From contig NZ_CAMIOH010000017.1 in the NCBI RefSeq assembly GCF_946221145.1, positions 1-26,674 on the forward strand: 26,674 nucleotides of DNA, written 5' to 3'. The DNA comes from an uncultured Paracoccus sp. (GTDB taxonomy: Bacteria; Pseudomonadota; Alphaproteobacteria; Rhodobacterales; Rhodobacteraceae). The notes under the pieces are model-generated. The model did not search any database. It was not told the DNA's origin and saw only the letters and a program-made list of their open reading frames with translations. This document shows, piece after piece, positions 8,642 to 15,924 of the stretch (positions are counted from its first letter, which is position 1; each line of letters opens with the position of its first letter). Both the position numbers and the translations under genes were made by a program.

Positions 8642-9080
8642 CTGCTTCCCGTCCCTTGGATTTCATCCTCGCTATTGCAGAAGCATACTTGCCCTTTCGC
8701 TAAGCCCGGCCTGGAAAACATGTCAGATTTTAGCAAGTATGCAGGGCGATCATCGCGCCGGGGCGGATTTCCGGGGGCGCGGGACCGGACAGCCCGCAAG
8801 GCGCAGCATCGCCATGAAATCCCCGTACCGGTTATTTTATCATGACTTTCCATGACATAACGCAGATATGCCTGTGTCGCGCCATCCCCGGAACAGGCAT
8901 GACGGGCAGACCCCGTCAGCAATTGCAGCTTCTGAAAATCTTAGCCGATCTGGCAAAACGCGCCGTCACCAGGGCGGCCGACAGCCTGTCCCGCTCAGGC
9001 CTGATGATCCAATGCACACCTGTCATGCCCGAAGCCTCTGGACGCCCGGGGCGGCGGCGGTTAGGGTGCCTGCCAACACT
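8642..9080. other. 439-bp non-coding divergent region between the kinase operon and the thi riboswitch
   Basis: No convincing gene is seen on either strand. The stretch must hold the promoters of the leftward kinase operon and of the rightward thi transcript. It contains a 10-bp inverted repeat (8683-8742) and an AT-rich patch around 8831-8870. In that patch CATGAC occurs at 8841-8846 and again at 8851-8856. I could not place confident -35/-10 pairs for either transcript. Confidence 0.5.
8683..8742. repeat. Perfect 10-bp inverted repeat with 40-bp spacer upstream of the kinase operon
   Basis: GCATACTTGC at 8683-8692 is matched exactly in reverse by GCAAGTATGC at 8733-8742. It lies 42-101 bp upstream of the TTG start of the small membrane protein. 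It could be a pair of operator half-sites or a long-range hairpin in the 5' leader of the leftward transcript. Confidence 0.55.
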
Positions 9081-9171
9081 ATCCGTTGGGGCGCCCCGTC
9101 CGGGGCTGAGAGGTGCAATCCGCGCCGACCCATCGAACCTGATCCGGGTCATGCCGGCGGAGGGAACGGAT
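9081..9171 (+). ncRNA. TPP riboswitch (THI element)
   Basis: The conserved cores are present: CTGAGA at 9106-9111, GAACCTGATC at 9135-9144 and the ATGCCGGCGGAGGGAA block at 9151-9166. Helix P1 is a perfect 7-bp pairing of ATCCGTT (9081-9087) with AACGGAT (9165-9171). These are the diagnostic parts of the thiamin pyrophosphate aptamer. It lies 80 bp upstream of thiD and should repress the whole thi operon when TPP is high. The downstream 9172-9251 has no classical terminator with a T-tract. CCCTC at 9213-9217 can pair with GAGGG at 9239-9243, which overlaps the thiD ribosome binding site, so control of translation initiation is plausible. Confidence 0.96.
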
Positions 9172-9251
9172 AGGCAGCCGCGCGGCGCCCTGCCGCATCC
9201 CGTCTGCCGCCGCCCTCTTCGTCATGGCCCGACATGCCGAGGGAGAGGCCG

Positions 9252-10070
9252 ATGACACCGACCGTCTTGACCATCGCGGGATCCGACAGCGGCGGGGGCG
9301 CGGGGATCCAGGCCGATCTGAAGACCGTTTCGGCGCTTGGCTGCTATGGCGCCAGTGCGATCACGGCGGTGACGGCGCAGAACACGCAGGGCGTCACCGC
9401 CGTGCATCTGGTCCCGCCCGACCTGATCCGGGCGCAGATCGACGCGGTGCTGGCGGACATCGACGTTCACGCGATCAAGATCGGCATGATCGGATCGGTG
9501 GCCGGGATCGCGGCGGTGGCCGCGTCGCTGCGCGACTGCCCGATCCCCGTCGTGCTGGATCCGGTGATGGTGGCCAAGTCGGGCGACGTGCTGATGCCGG
9601 ATGACGCGGTCGGCGCCCTTGTCCGCGACCTGCTGCCGCTGGCGCGGGTGCTGACGCCGAACCTGCCCGAGGCCGCGCAGATCCTGGGCACCGACCCGGC
9701 CCGCGACGATGCCGGGGCCGTGGCCCAGGCCGCAAGCCTGCGCACGCTTGGGCCGCGTCACGTGCTGATGAAGGGCGGCCATGCGACGGGGGCGGACTGT
9801 ACCGACCTGCTGGCCGGACCCGACGGACTGGCGCGCTTTTCCTCGGCCCGGATCGGCACGCGGAACACGCATGGCACGGGGTGCACGCTGTCCTCGGCCA
9901 TTGCGGCGGGGCTGGCGCAAGGGCTGGCGGTGACTGATGCCGTGGGCCGCGCGCATGACTGGCTGCACCGCGCGATCCTGGGCGCCGACGCCCTGGCCGT
10001 GGGCGGCGGCAACGGGCCGGTGCATCATTTCCACGCGCTGTGGCCGCACCGGTCCGAGGCGGCGGCATGA
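9252..10070 (+). CDS. thiD: Hydroxymethylpyrimidine / phosphomethylpyrimidine kinase
   Basis: The 272-residue ribokinase-fold enzyme begins with TIAGSDSGGGAGIQADLK (7-24). It contains LDPVMVAKSG near 102-111 and the anion-hole motif THGTGCTLSSA, with catalytic Cys211. It phosphorylates 4-amino-5-hydroxymethyl-2-methylpyrimidine twice to HMP-PP, which ThiE joins to the thiazole. The ATG at 9252 follows a good ribosome binding site (GGGAGAGG at 9241-9248) and puts the family N-terminus at residue 1. It is the first gene under the TPP riboswitch, and its stop overlaps the thiO start (ATGA). Confidence 0.96.
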   Translation: MTPTVLTIAGSDSGGGAGIQADLKTVSALGCYGASAITAVTAQNTQGVTAVHLVPPDLIRAQIDAVLADIDVHAIKIGMIGSVAGIAAVAASLRDCPIPVVLDPVMVAKSGDVLMPDDAVGALVRDLLPLARVLTPNLPEAAQILGTDPARDDAGAVAQAASLRTLGPRHVLMKGGHATGADCTDLLAGPDGLARFSSARIGTRNTHGTGCTLSSAIAAGLAQGLAVTDAVGRAHDWLHRAILGADALAVGGGNGPVHHFHALWPHRSEAAA

Positions 10071-11026
10071 GTGTCCCGGAAACCGTCACCGTCGTCGGCG
10101 GCGGGGTGATGGGCCTGTGCATCGCCACGGAACTGAAGGCGCGCGGCATCCCGGCCGCGATCCTGGACCAGGCGCCAGGCCCGCAGGCCTGTTCGTGGTG
10201 GGCGGGGGGAATGCTGGCCCCCTGGTGCGAAGGCGAAAGCGCCGAACCGGCGGTGGTGCGCCACGGGCTGGGCGCCGCCGACTGGTGGCGGGACCAGGGC
10301 GTGCCGGTGACGCGGAACGGCACGCTGGTCGTCAGCCCGGCGCGCGATGCGGGCGCGTTGGACCGCTTTGCCCGGCGCAGCCAGGGCCACCGGACGCTGG
10401 ACGCCCAGGGCATCGCCGCCCTGGAGCCCGACCTTGGCACCCGCTTCACCCGCGCGCTGTTCTTTGACTCCGAGGCGCATCTGGACCCGCGTCAGGCCCT
10501 GTCGATCCTGTCCGAAAGCCTGGCCCGGACCGAGGCCGCGACAGGCCAGGTCATCGACTGCCGGGGCCTGTCGGCGCGCGACGCGCTGCGCGACCTGCGC
10601 GGCGTCCGGGGCGAGATGCTGGTGATCCATTGCCCGGACCTGACGCTGGCCCGTCCCGTCCGGATGCTGCATCCGCGGATGCCGCTTTACGTGGTGCCGC
10701 GCGGCGACGGGGTGTTCATGCTGGGTGCCACGATGGTCGAAAGCGGCCGGCGCGGCCCGCCCACCGCGCGGGCGGTGCTGGAACTGCTGTCGGCGGCCTT
10801 TGCGCTGCACCCCGCCTTTGCCGAGGCCGAGGTGCTGGAACTGGGCGCCGACGCACGCCCGGCCTTTCCCGATAACCTGCCCCGCATCCGCCGCATCGGC
10901 CGGGTGATTCATGCCAACGGGCTTTACCGCCACGGCTTCCTGCTGGCCCCTGCGGTGGCCCGCATGGTCGCCGAGCATCTTCAACACCAGACCAGACCGG
11001 AGTTCATGGATGCGGATCACGATTAA
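10067..11026 (+). CDS. thiO: Glycine oxidase ThiO (FAD-dependent)
   Basis: The 319-residue protein starts with the Rossmann dinucleotide motif VVGGGVMG (9-16). It has the CSWWAGGMLAPW block near residues 44-55, typical of ThiO, and the C-terminal signature LYRHGFLLAPAVA. ThiO oxidises glycine to dehydroglycine (iminoacetate), one of the three inputs of thiazole synthase ThiG. Its use fits an aerobic organism, where ThiH would otherwise supply dehydroglycine from tyrosine. The start overlaps the thiD stop by 4 bp, and the 3' end overlaps thiS by 17 bp. Confidence 0.92.
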   Translation: MSVPETVTVVGGGVMGLCIATELKARGIPAAILDQAPGPQACSWWAGGMLAPWCEGESAEPAVVRHGLGAADWWRDQGVPVTRNGTLVVSPARDAGALDRFARRSQGHRTLDAQGIAALEPDLGTRFTRALFFDSEAHLDPRQALSILSESLARTEAATGQVIDCRGLSARDALRDLRGVRGEMLVIHCPDLTLARPVRMLHPRMPLYVVPRGDGVFMLGATMVESGRRGPPTARAVLELLSAAFALHPAFAEAEVLELGADARPAFPDNLPRIRRIGRVIHANGLYRHGFLLAPAVARMVAEHLQHQTRPEFMDADHD

Positions 11027-11204
11027 CGGCACCCCGCGCGACATCGCCGCGACAACGCTGGCGGGCGCCCTGGCCGAGGCGGCCCTGACCGGCCGCATCG
11101 CCACCGCGCTGAACGGTGCCTTTGTCCCCGCCGCCCTGCGCGAGACCACGCCGCTGCGCGACGGCGACGCCATCGAGGCGCTTGCGCCGATGCAGGGGGG
11201 CTGA
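11010..11204 (+). CDS. thiS: Sulfur carrier protein ThiS
   Basis: The 64-residue ubiquitin-like protein ends in the essential Gly-Gly (MQGG). It begins MRITINGTPRD and contains LNGAFVP and the RDGDAIEAL segment near the C-terminus, as expected for ThiS. The C-terminal glycine is adenylated by ThiF and converted to thiocarboxylate, which donates sulfur to ThiG. The start lies inside the thiO coding end, overlapping by 17 bp, and thiG starts 3 bp after the stop. Confidence 0.95.
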   Translation: MRITINGTPRDIAATTLAGALAEAALTGRIATALNGAFVPAALRETTPLRDGDAIEALAPMQGG

Positions 11205-11207
11205 GCG

Positions 11208-11969
11208 ATGCCGGTCTTTTACGACACCCCCATCGACAGCGCGCTGATGCTGGGCACGGCGGGCTATCCCTCGCCCAGGATCCTGGCCGATGCCTTTTCG
11301 CGGTCAGGCGCGGGCATCGCCACCGTGTCGTTGCGCCGCGAGGCCGGGGGCGGGCAGGATTTCTGGACGCTGATCCAGTCGCTGGGCGTCCGCCTGTTGC
11401 CCAATACCGCAGGCTGCCACAGCGCGCGCGAAGCCGTCACCACCGCCCGGATGGCGCGCGAGGTGTTCGCCACCGACTGGATCAAGCTGGAGGTGATCGG
11501 CCACACCGACACGCTGCAACCCGATGTCTTCGAACTGGTCGAGGCCGCGCGGATCCTGGCCTCGGACGGCTTCAAGGTATTCCCCTATTGCACCGAGGAT
11601 CTGACGGTCTGCGACCGGCTGCTGGCGGCGGGCTGTCAGGTGCTGATGCCCTGGGGCGCGCCCATCGGGTCGGGGCTGGGGCTGAACAATCCGCATGGGC
11701 TGCGGGCCTTGCGCGCGGCGTTTCCCGATGTGCCGCTGGTCGTCGATGCCGGGATCGGCCTGCCCAGCCACGCGGCGGCGGCGATGGAGATGGGCTATGA
11801 CGCCGTTCTGCTGAACAGCGCGGTGGCGCGCGCGGGCGATCCCGCCGCGATGGCCGAAGCCATGGCCGATGCGATCCGCGCCGGGCGCGCCGCCTGGCAG
11901 GCCGACCCGATGGAGCGGACCGACATGGCCATCCCGTCCACCCCGGTGATCGGGCGGGCCTTCCTGTGA
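11208..11969 (+). CDS. thiG: Thiazole synthase ThiG
   Basis: The 253-residue TIM-barrel enzyme carries the Schiff-base lysine at 93 in DWIKLEVIG. PNTAGCHSAREAV, VLMPWGAPIGSGLGLNNP and VVDAGIGLPSHAAAAMEMG are family signatures. It condenses 1-deoxy-D-xylulose 5-phosphate, dehydroglycine (ThiO) and ThiS thiocarboxylate into the thiazole phosphate. The ATG at 11208 follows the thiS stop by 3 bp. The stop TGA overlaps the GTG start of thiE. Confidence 0.97.
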   Translation: MPVFYDTPIDSALMLGTAGYPSPRILADAFSRSGAGIATVSLRREAGGGQDFWTLIQSLGVRLLPNTAGCHSAREAVTTARMAREVFATDWIKLEVIGHTDTLQPDVFELVEAARILASDGFKVFPYCTEDLTVCDRLLAAGCQVLMPWGAPIGSGLGLNNPHGLRALRAAFPDVPLVVDAGIGLPSHAAAAMEMGYDAVLLNSAVARAGDPAAMAEAMADAIRAGRAAWQADPMERTDMAIPSTPVIGRAFL

Positions 11970-12562
11970 TCCTGCCGCGCTTTTACCCGATCTTCGACAG
12001 CGCCGACTGGATCGCCCGCGCCCTGCCCCTGGGGGTGCGGCTGGTGCAATTGCGCATCAAGGACCGCCCCGAAGATGCCGTGCGGGCCGACATCGCCCGC
12101 GCCCGCGACCTGTGCTGCCAGCATGGCGCGATCCTGGTCGTCAACGATCACTGGCGGCTCGCGATCGAGCTGGGCTGCGACTTCATCCATCTGGGGCAGG
12201 AGGATCTGGACGATGCCGACCTGTCCGCGATCCGCGCGGCGGGGCTGCGGCTGGGCGTCTCGACCCATGACGATGCGGAACTGGACCGCGCCCTGGCCTG
12301 CCGCCCCGATTACGTGGCGCTTGGCCCGGTCTGGCCGACGATTTTGAAGCAGATGAAGTGGCATCAGCAGGGGGTCGAGACGCTGACCGAATGGAAGGCG
12401 CGGATCGGCGATGTGCCGCTGTGCGCCATCGGCGGGATGACACCCGACCGGGCGCGGCTGGCCTTTGCGGCGGGCGCGGATCTGGCCGCCGCCGTGACCG
12501 ACATCACCCTGAACCCCGACCCCGAGGCGCGGATCCGCGAATGGCTGGCGGTCACCGGATGA
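11966..12562 (+). CDS. thiE: Thiamin-phosphate synthase ThiE (GTG start)
   Basis: The 198-residue TIM-barrel protein has QLRIKDR (28-34), VVNDHWRLAIELGCDFIHLGQ, YVALGPVWPT and CAIGGM, all typical of thiamin-phosphate pyrophosphorylase. It couples HMP-PP (ThiD) with the thiazole phosphate (ThiG) to thiamin monophosphate. The start is GTG at 11966, overlapping the thiG stop as GTGA; no nearer ATG fits the homology. It is slightly short for ThiE, which usually runs 205-220 residues, but complete. Confidence 0.94.
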   Translation: MILPRFYPIFDSADWIARALPLGVRLVQLRIKDRPEDAVRADIARARDLCCQHGAILVVNDHWRLAIELGCDFIHLGQEDLDDADLSAIRAAGLRLGVSTHDDAELDRALACRPDYVALGPVWPTILKQMKWHQQGVETLTEWKARIGDVPLCAIGGMTPDRARLAFAAGADLAAAVTDITLNPDPEARIREWLAVTG

Positions 12563-13503
12563 GATATGCGCGCCAGACGATCCTGCCCCAGATCGGCGCG
12601 GCGGGCCAGGCCCGGCTGGCGGCCGCGCATGTGCTGGTCGTGGGCGCCGGCGCCCTGGGGATCCCGGTGCTGCAATACCTGACCGGCGCGGGCATCGGCC
12701 GCATCACCCTGATCGACCCCGACCGGGTCGAGACCTCGAACCTGCACCGCCAGCCGATCTATGGCCGCCATATGGGCGAACCCAAGGCGCTTGCGGCGGC
12801 CCTGGAAATGGCGGTGCTGAACACCGACACCACCGTCGTTCCGATGGTCGCGCGGCTGGACCCGGCCAATGCGCCCGATCTGGTGGCGGCGGCGGATCTG
12901 GTGCTGGATTGCGCCGACAGCTTTGCCGCGACCTATGCGCTGTCGGATGCCTGCCTTGCCGCCGGACGCCCGCTGATCGCGGCATCCGTCCTGCGGATCG
13001 AGGGGTTTGCCGGAGGATTCTGCGGTGGCGCGCCTTCGGTGCGGGCGGTGTTTCCCGACCTGCCCCTGCAGGCGGGCACTTGCGCCACGGCGGGCGTGAT
13101 GGGTCCGATGGCGGGGCTGATCGGCGCGCTTCAGGCGCAGATGGCCATGGCGGTGCTGCTGGGCCTGAACCCGTCGCCGCTGGGCCACATGATCCGCTTT
13201 GACGGGCTGCGCCCCGCCAGCTTCCGTTTCGACGGCGCACCCGAGCCGCTGACCGGCCACCGCTTCATCGCCGCCAGCCAGATCCGCCCCGATGACCTGG
13301 CCGTCGAACTGCGCGACCCGGACGAAGCCCCCCTGCCCTTCGTGCCCCAGGCCCTGCGCCAGCCCGACCGGCTGTGCCCGGCCCAGGGCCAGCGGGTCGT
13401 CCTGGCCTGCCGTTCCGGCCTGCGCGCCTGGGCCGCCGCCGACCGCCTGCGCCAGGACTGGCCGGGCGAGATTGTCCTTGTCGCCGTTGGAGACCCCATA
13501 TGA
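12559..13503 (+). CDS. thiF: ThiF-type sulfur carrier adenylyltransferase with C-terminal rhodanese-like domain
   Basis: The 314-residue protein begins RYARQTILPQIG and has the nucleotide-binding motif GAGALG (29-34). VETSNLHRQ (57-65), LDCADSF (116-122) and CATAGVMGP (175-183) follow as E1-like ThiF/MoeB landmarks. Residues from about 235 to 314 resemble a compact rhodanese domain: VELRDPDEAP, then an active-site-like loop ACRSGLRA with Cys284. ThiF adenylates the C-terminus of ThiS; the fused rhodanese could deliver the sulfur. No zinc-binding CxxC pair is evident. The ATG overlaps the thiE stop by 4 bp. MoeB is the alternative, but the operon argues for thiamin. Confidence 0.9.
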   Translation: MRYARQTILPQIGAAGQARLAAAHVLVVGAGALGIPVLQYLTGAGIGRITLIDPDRVETSNLHRQPIYGRHMGEPKALAAALEMAVLNTDTTVVPMVARLDPANAPDLVAAADLVLDCADSFAATYALSDACLAAGRPLIAASVLRIEGFAGGFCGGAPSVRAVFPDLPLQAGTCATAGVMGPMAGLIGALQAQMAMAVLLGLNPSPLGHMIRFDGLRPASFRFDGAPEPLTGHRFIAASQIRPDDLAVELRDPDEAPLPFVPQALRQPDRLCPAQGQRVVLACRSGLRAWAAADRLRQDWPGEIVLVAVGDPI

Positions 13504-14429
13504 AATCCTTTGTCCTGCCCCTTGCCCTGCTGACCGCCACCCCTGCCGCGGCGCAGGATCTGTCGTTGATGCTGGACTGGTTCGTGAACCCCGACCACGC
13601 CCCGATCATCGTCGCGCAGGAACTGGGCTTCTTTGCCGATGCCGGGCTGACGGTGGACATCACCGCACCCGCCGATCCCGCCGATCCGCCGCGGATGCTG
13701 GCCTCGGGACAGGTGGATCTGGCGGTCGGATACCAGCCGCAGCTGCATCTTCAGGTCCACGAAGGGCTGCCCCTGACACGTATCGCCACATTGGTCGCCA
13801 CGCCGCTGAACTGCCTGACGGTGATAGCCGACGGGCCGGTGCAATCGGTCGCGGATCTGAAGGGCCGCAAGGTCGGCTATTCCGTGCCGGGGATGGAAAC
13901 GGCGCTGATGGGCGCGATGCTGGACCGCGCGGGCCTGACGCTGGAGGATGTGGAGCTGGTCAATGTCGGCTGGTCGCTGTCGCCCGCGCTGATGACCGGG
14001 CAGGTGGACGCCACCCTGGGCGGATTCCGCAATTTCGAGATGACGCAGATGCGGCTGGAAGGCGCCGAGGGGCGCTGCCTGTTCGTCGAGGAGCAGGGCA
14101 TCCCGGCCTATGACGAACTGATCCTGCTGGCCAATCCCGATACGATGGACGCCGACGCCACCCGGCGCTTCGTCGCGGCGATGGAGCGCGGGGCGCATTA
14201 CATCCTGAACCACCCCGACCAGGCATGGCAGGCTTTTCGCGACGCCCATCCCGATCTGGACGACGACCTGAACCGGCAGGCCTGGGCCGCCACGCTGCCG
14301 CGCTTTTCGCAAAGCCCGGGCGCGGTGGATCACGGCCGCTATGCCCGCTTCGAAACCTTCCTGCGCGATGCGGGCCTGATCGACACGGTGCTGCCCGTCA
14401 GCGCGCTTGCGACGGATCCCGGCGCATGA
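13500..14429 (+). CDS. thiY: Pyrimidine-precursor ABC transporter substrate-binding protein (ThiY-like)
   Basis: The 309-residue protein has a signal peptide (residues 1-19, cleavage after ATPAAA-Q). The mature part has the NMT1/THI5-like fold: LMLDWFVNPDHAPIIVAQE, ASGQVDLAVGYQPQLHLQ and LKGRKVGYSVPGME. It should bind formylaminopyrimidine or a related thiamin-pyrimidine precursor in the periplasm and hand it to the permease ThiX encoded downstream. Its place between thiF and tenA inside a TPP-riboswitch operon supports this over other NMT1-type ligands such as taurine or nitrate. The ATG overlaps the thiF stop. Ligand identity is inferred. Confidence 0.88.
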   Translation: MKSFVLPLALLTATPAAAQDLSLMLDWFVNPDHAPIIVAQELGFFADAGLTVDITAPADPADPPRMLASGQVDLAVGYQPQLHLQVHEGLPLTRIATLVATPLNCLTVIADGPVQSVADLKGRKVGYSVPGMETALMGAMLDRAGLTLEDVELVNVGWSLSPALMTGQVDATLGGFRNFEMTQMRLEGAEGRCLFVEEQGIPAYDELILLANPDTMDADATRRFVAAMERGAHYILNHPDQAWQAFRDAHPDLDDDLNRQAWAATLPRFSQSPGAVDHGRYARFETFLRDAGLIDTVLPVSALATDPGA

Positions 14430-15088
14430 ACCATGGCCAGTGCTTTCCCCGCTGGCGGGCGGGCGCGCCGGATTGGGACGCCTATGTCCGCGCGCCCTTC
14501 GTCATGGCCCTGGCCGATGGCAGCCTGCCGCGCGCGGCCTTCCTGACCTATCTGGCGCAGGATTACGTGTTCCTGATCCATTTCGCCCGCGCCTGGTCGC
14601 TGGCGGTGACCAAGGCCGGGTCGCTTACAGAAATGCGCGCCTGTTCCGCCACCGTCCATGCTCTGCTGGAAACCGAAACGCGGCTGCATGTGGCGCTGTG
14701 CGGCCAGGCCGGGATCAGCGAACGCGACCTGGCCGCCACCGTCGAGGCGCCGCAGAACCTGGCCTATACCCGATACGTCCTCGAGGCAGGGTACAGCGGC
14801 GATTTCCTGGACCTGCTGGCGGCCCTGGCTCCCTGCGTCCTGGGTTATGGAGAGATCGGCGCCCGGCTTCTGGCCGAATCCCATGCGCCCGATTACGCGG
14901 ACTGGATCGCCACCTATGGCGGTCCCGATTATCAGACGCTGTGCCGCGACACCGCCGCGCTGATCGACGCCGCCGTGCGCGACCGCCTTGGACCGGACGC
15001 CGCGTCGCTGCCGCGTTGGGCGCAGTTGCAGGATCGCTTTTCCACCGCCACCCGGCGGGAGGCGCAGTTCTGGACCCTGGCGGGGTGA
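14426..15088 (+). CDS. tenA: TenA family aminopyrimidine aminohydrolase / thiaminase II
   Basis: The 220-residue helical protein has the TenA features YLAQDYVFL (42-50) and the motif APCVLGYGEIG, with catalytic Cys137. That Cys places it in the cysteine-containing TenA_C class. Acidic Glu213, in REAQFW near the C-terminus, matches the usual active-site Glu. TenA hydrolyses aminopyrimidines from degraded thiamin to HMP, which ThiD then phosphorylates. With ThiY/ThiX next door it completes a pyrimidine salvage path. It overlaps the upstream and downstream genes by 4 bp. Confidence 0.94.
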   Translation: MNHGQCFPRWRAGAPDWDAYVRAPFVMALADGSLPRAAFLTYLAQDYVFLIHFARAWSLAVTKAGSLTEMRACSATVHALLETETRLHVALCGQAGISERDLAATVEAPQNLAYTRYVLEAGYSGDFLDLLAALAPCVLGYGEIGARLLAESHAPDYADWIATYGGPDYQTLCRDTAALIDAAVRDRLGPDAASLPRWAQLQDRFSTATRREAQFWTLAG

Positions 15089-15810
15089 TCCGCCTGGCCC
15101 TGGGCGTCCTGCTGGTCTGGCAGCTGGCGGTCTGGGCGTTCCAGATCCCGCGCTTTCTGCTGCCCGGCCCACTGGCCGTGGGCCGCGCCATGCTGGACGC
15201 CCAACACCTGCTGGCCCGCGCCGCGCTGACCACCCTGTCCGAGATTCTGGCGGGCTTTGTCATCGGCGCCGGGCTGGGGATCGTTCTGGCACTGCTGATG
15301 GGGCTGCTGCCCGCGCTGCGCCGGACGCTGGTGCCGGTGATGACCTTCAGCCAGACGGTGCCGATCTTTGCCTTTGCGCCGCTGTTGACGCTGTGGCTGG
15401 GCTATGGCATCGCACCCAAGATCGCGATCGTCGCGCTGATGGTGTTCTTTCCCGTCGCCTCGGCCTTTGGCGACGGGCTGGCGCGCACGCCCAAGGTGTT
15501 TCGCGAACTGGCCGACAGCATGGGCGCCACGCCGCTGGAGGCGATGCGGATCGTGCGCATTCCCGCCGCCTTGCCGGATCTGGCCAGCGGGCTGCGGATC
15601 GCCGCAGTCTATGCCCCGGCGGCGGCCATCGTCGGCGAATGGGTAGGCGGGTCGCGGGGCCTGGGCGCGGTGATGATCCAGGCCAGCGGGCGCATGAAGA
15701 TCGACCAGATGTTCGCGGCCCTTGCCACGACGATCCTGATCGCGGTGCTGTTCAAGGCCGCCGTGTCCCGCCTGGCCCTGCGGCTGGAGCGTCACGCGCA
15801 GGGAGCCTAG
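15085..15810 (+). CDS. thiX: ABC transporter permease ThiX-like (GTG start)
   Basis: The 241-residue integral membrane protein has about six helices and the BPD_transp_1 signature. The EAA-loop-like segment ELADSMGATPLEAMRIVRIPAALP (contacting the ATPase) is at about 140-163. TFSQTVPIFAFAPLLTLWLGYG is typical of nitrate/taurine/thiamin-pyrimidine permeases. It would pair with ThiY. The start is GTG at 15085, overlapping the tenA stop as GTGA. It is the last gene of the operon. No ATPase gene (thiZ) follows, so energising must come from elsewhere in the genome. Confidence 0.9.
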   Translation: MIRLALGVLLVWQLAVWAFQIPRFLLPGPLAVGRAMLDAQHLLARAALTTLSEILAGFVIGAGLGIVLALLMGLLPALRRTLVPVMTFSQTVPIFAFAPLLTLWLGYGIAPKIAIVALMVFFPVASAFGDGLARTPKVFRELADSMGATPLEAMRIVRIPAALPDLASGLRIAAVYAPAAAIVGEWVGGSRGLGAVMIQASGRMKIDQMFAALATTILIAVLFKAAVSRLALRLERHAQGA

Positions 15811-15852
15811 CATCGACCCGCGCGGGGGGACGCAGCCGCCATCCCGTGCGGT

Positions 15853-15881
15853 TTGTCCGGCAATTGTCATCCCGAGGTCAC
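15853..15881 (+). promoter_or_regulatory. Candidate PHO box: three half-sites at 11-bp period
   Basis: TTGTCCG (15853-15859), TTGTCAT (15864-15870) and AGGTCAC (15875-15881) are each separated by 4 bp, which is the spacing of the alphaproteobacterial PHO box (CTGTCAT-N4-CTGTCAT). The middle half-site matches 6 of 7 positions; the outer two are weaker. It ends 43 bp upstream of the start of the phytase-like esterase gene, a good position for PhoB activation. No experiment supports it; it is a pattern match. Confidence 0.55.
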
Positions 15882-15924
15882 ATCCGATGCTTACCAGCGG
15901 CACGGAACATTGACGGAGAGACGG

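Noticed and set aside
8512..8922. Minus-strand frame of 136 codons overlapping the small membrane protein gene in another frame
   Set aside because: It competes with the better supported TTG-started gene that is coupled to the kinase, and it spans the inverted repeat region.
8842..9255. Plus-strand frame of 137 codons upstream of thiD
   Set aside because: It runs straight through the TPP aptamer, has no homology signals and no credible ribosome binding site.
15817..15826. CCCGCGCGGG palindrome after thiX as a terminator
   Set aside because: It has no loop and no T-tract; it is more likely a composition effect in GC-rich DNA.
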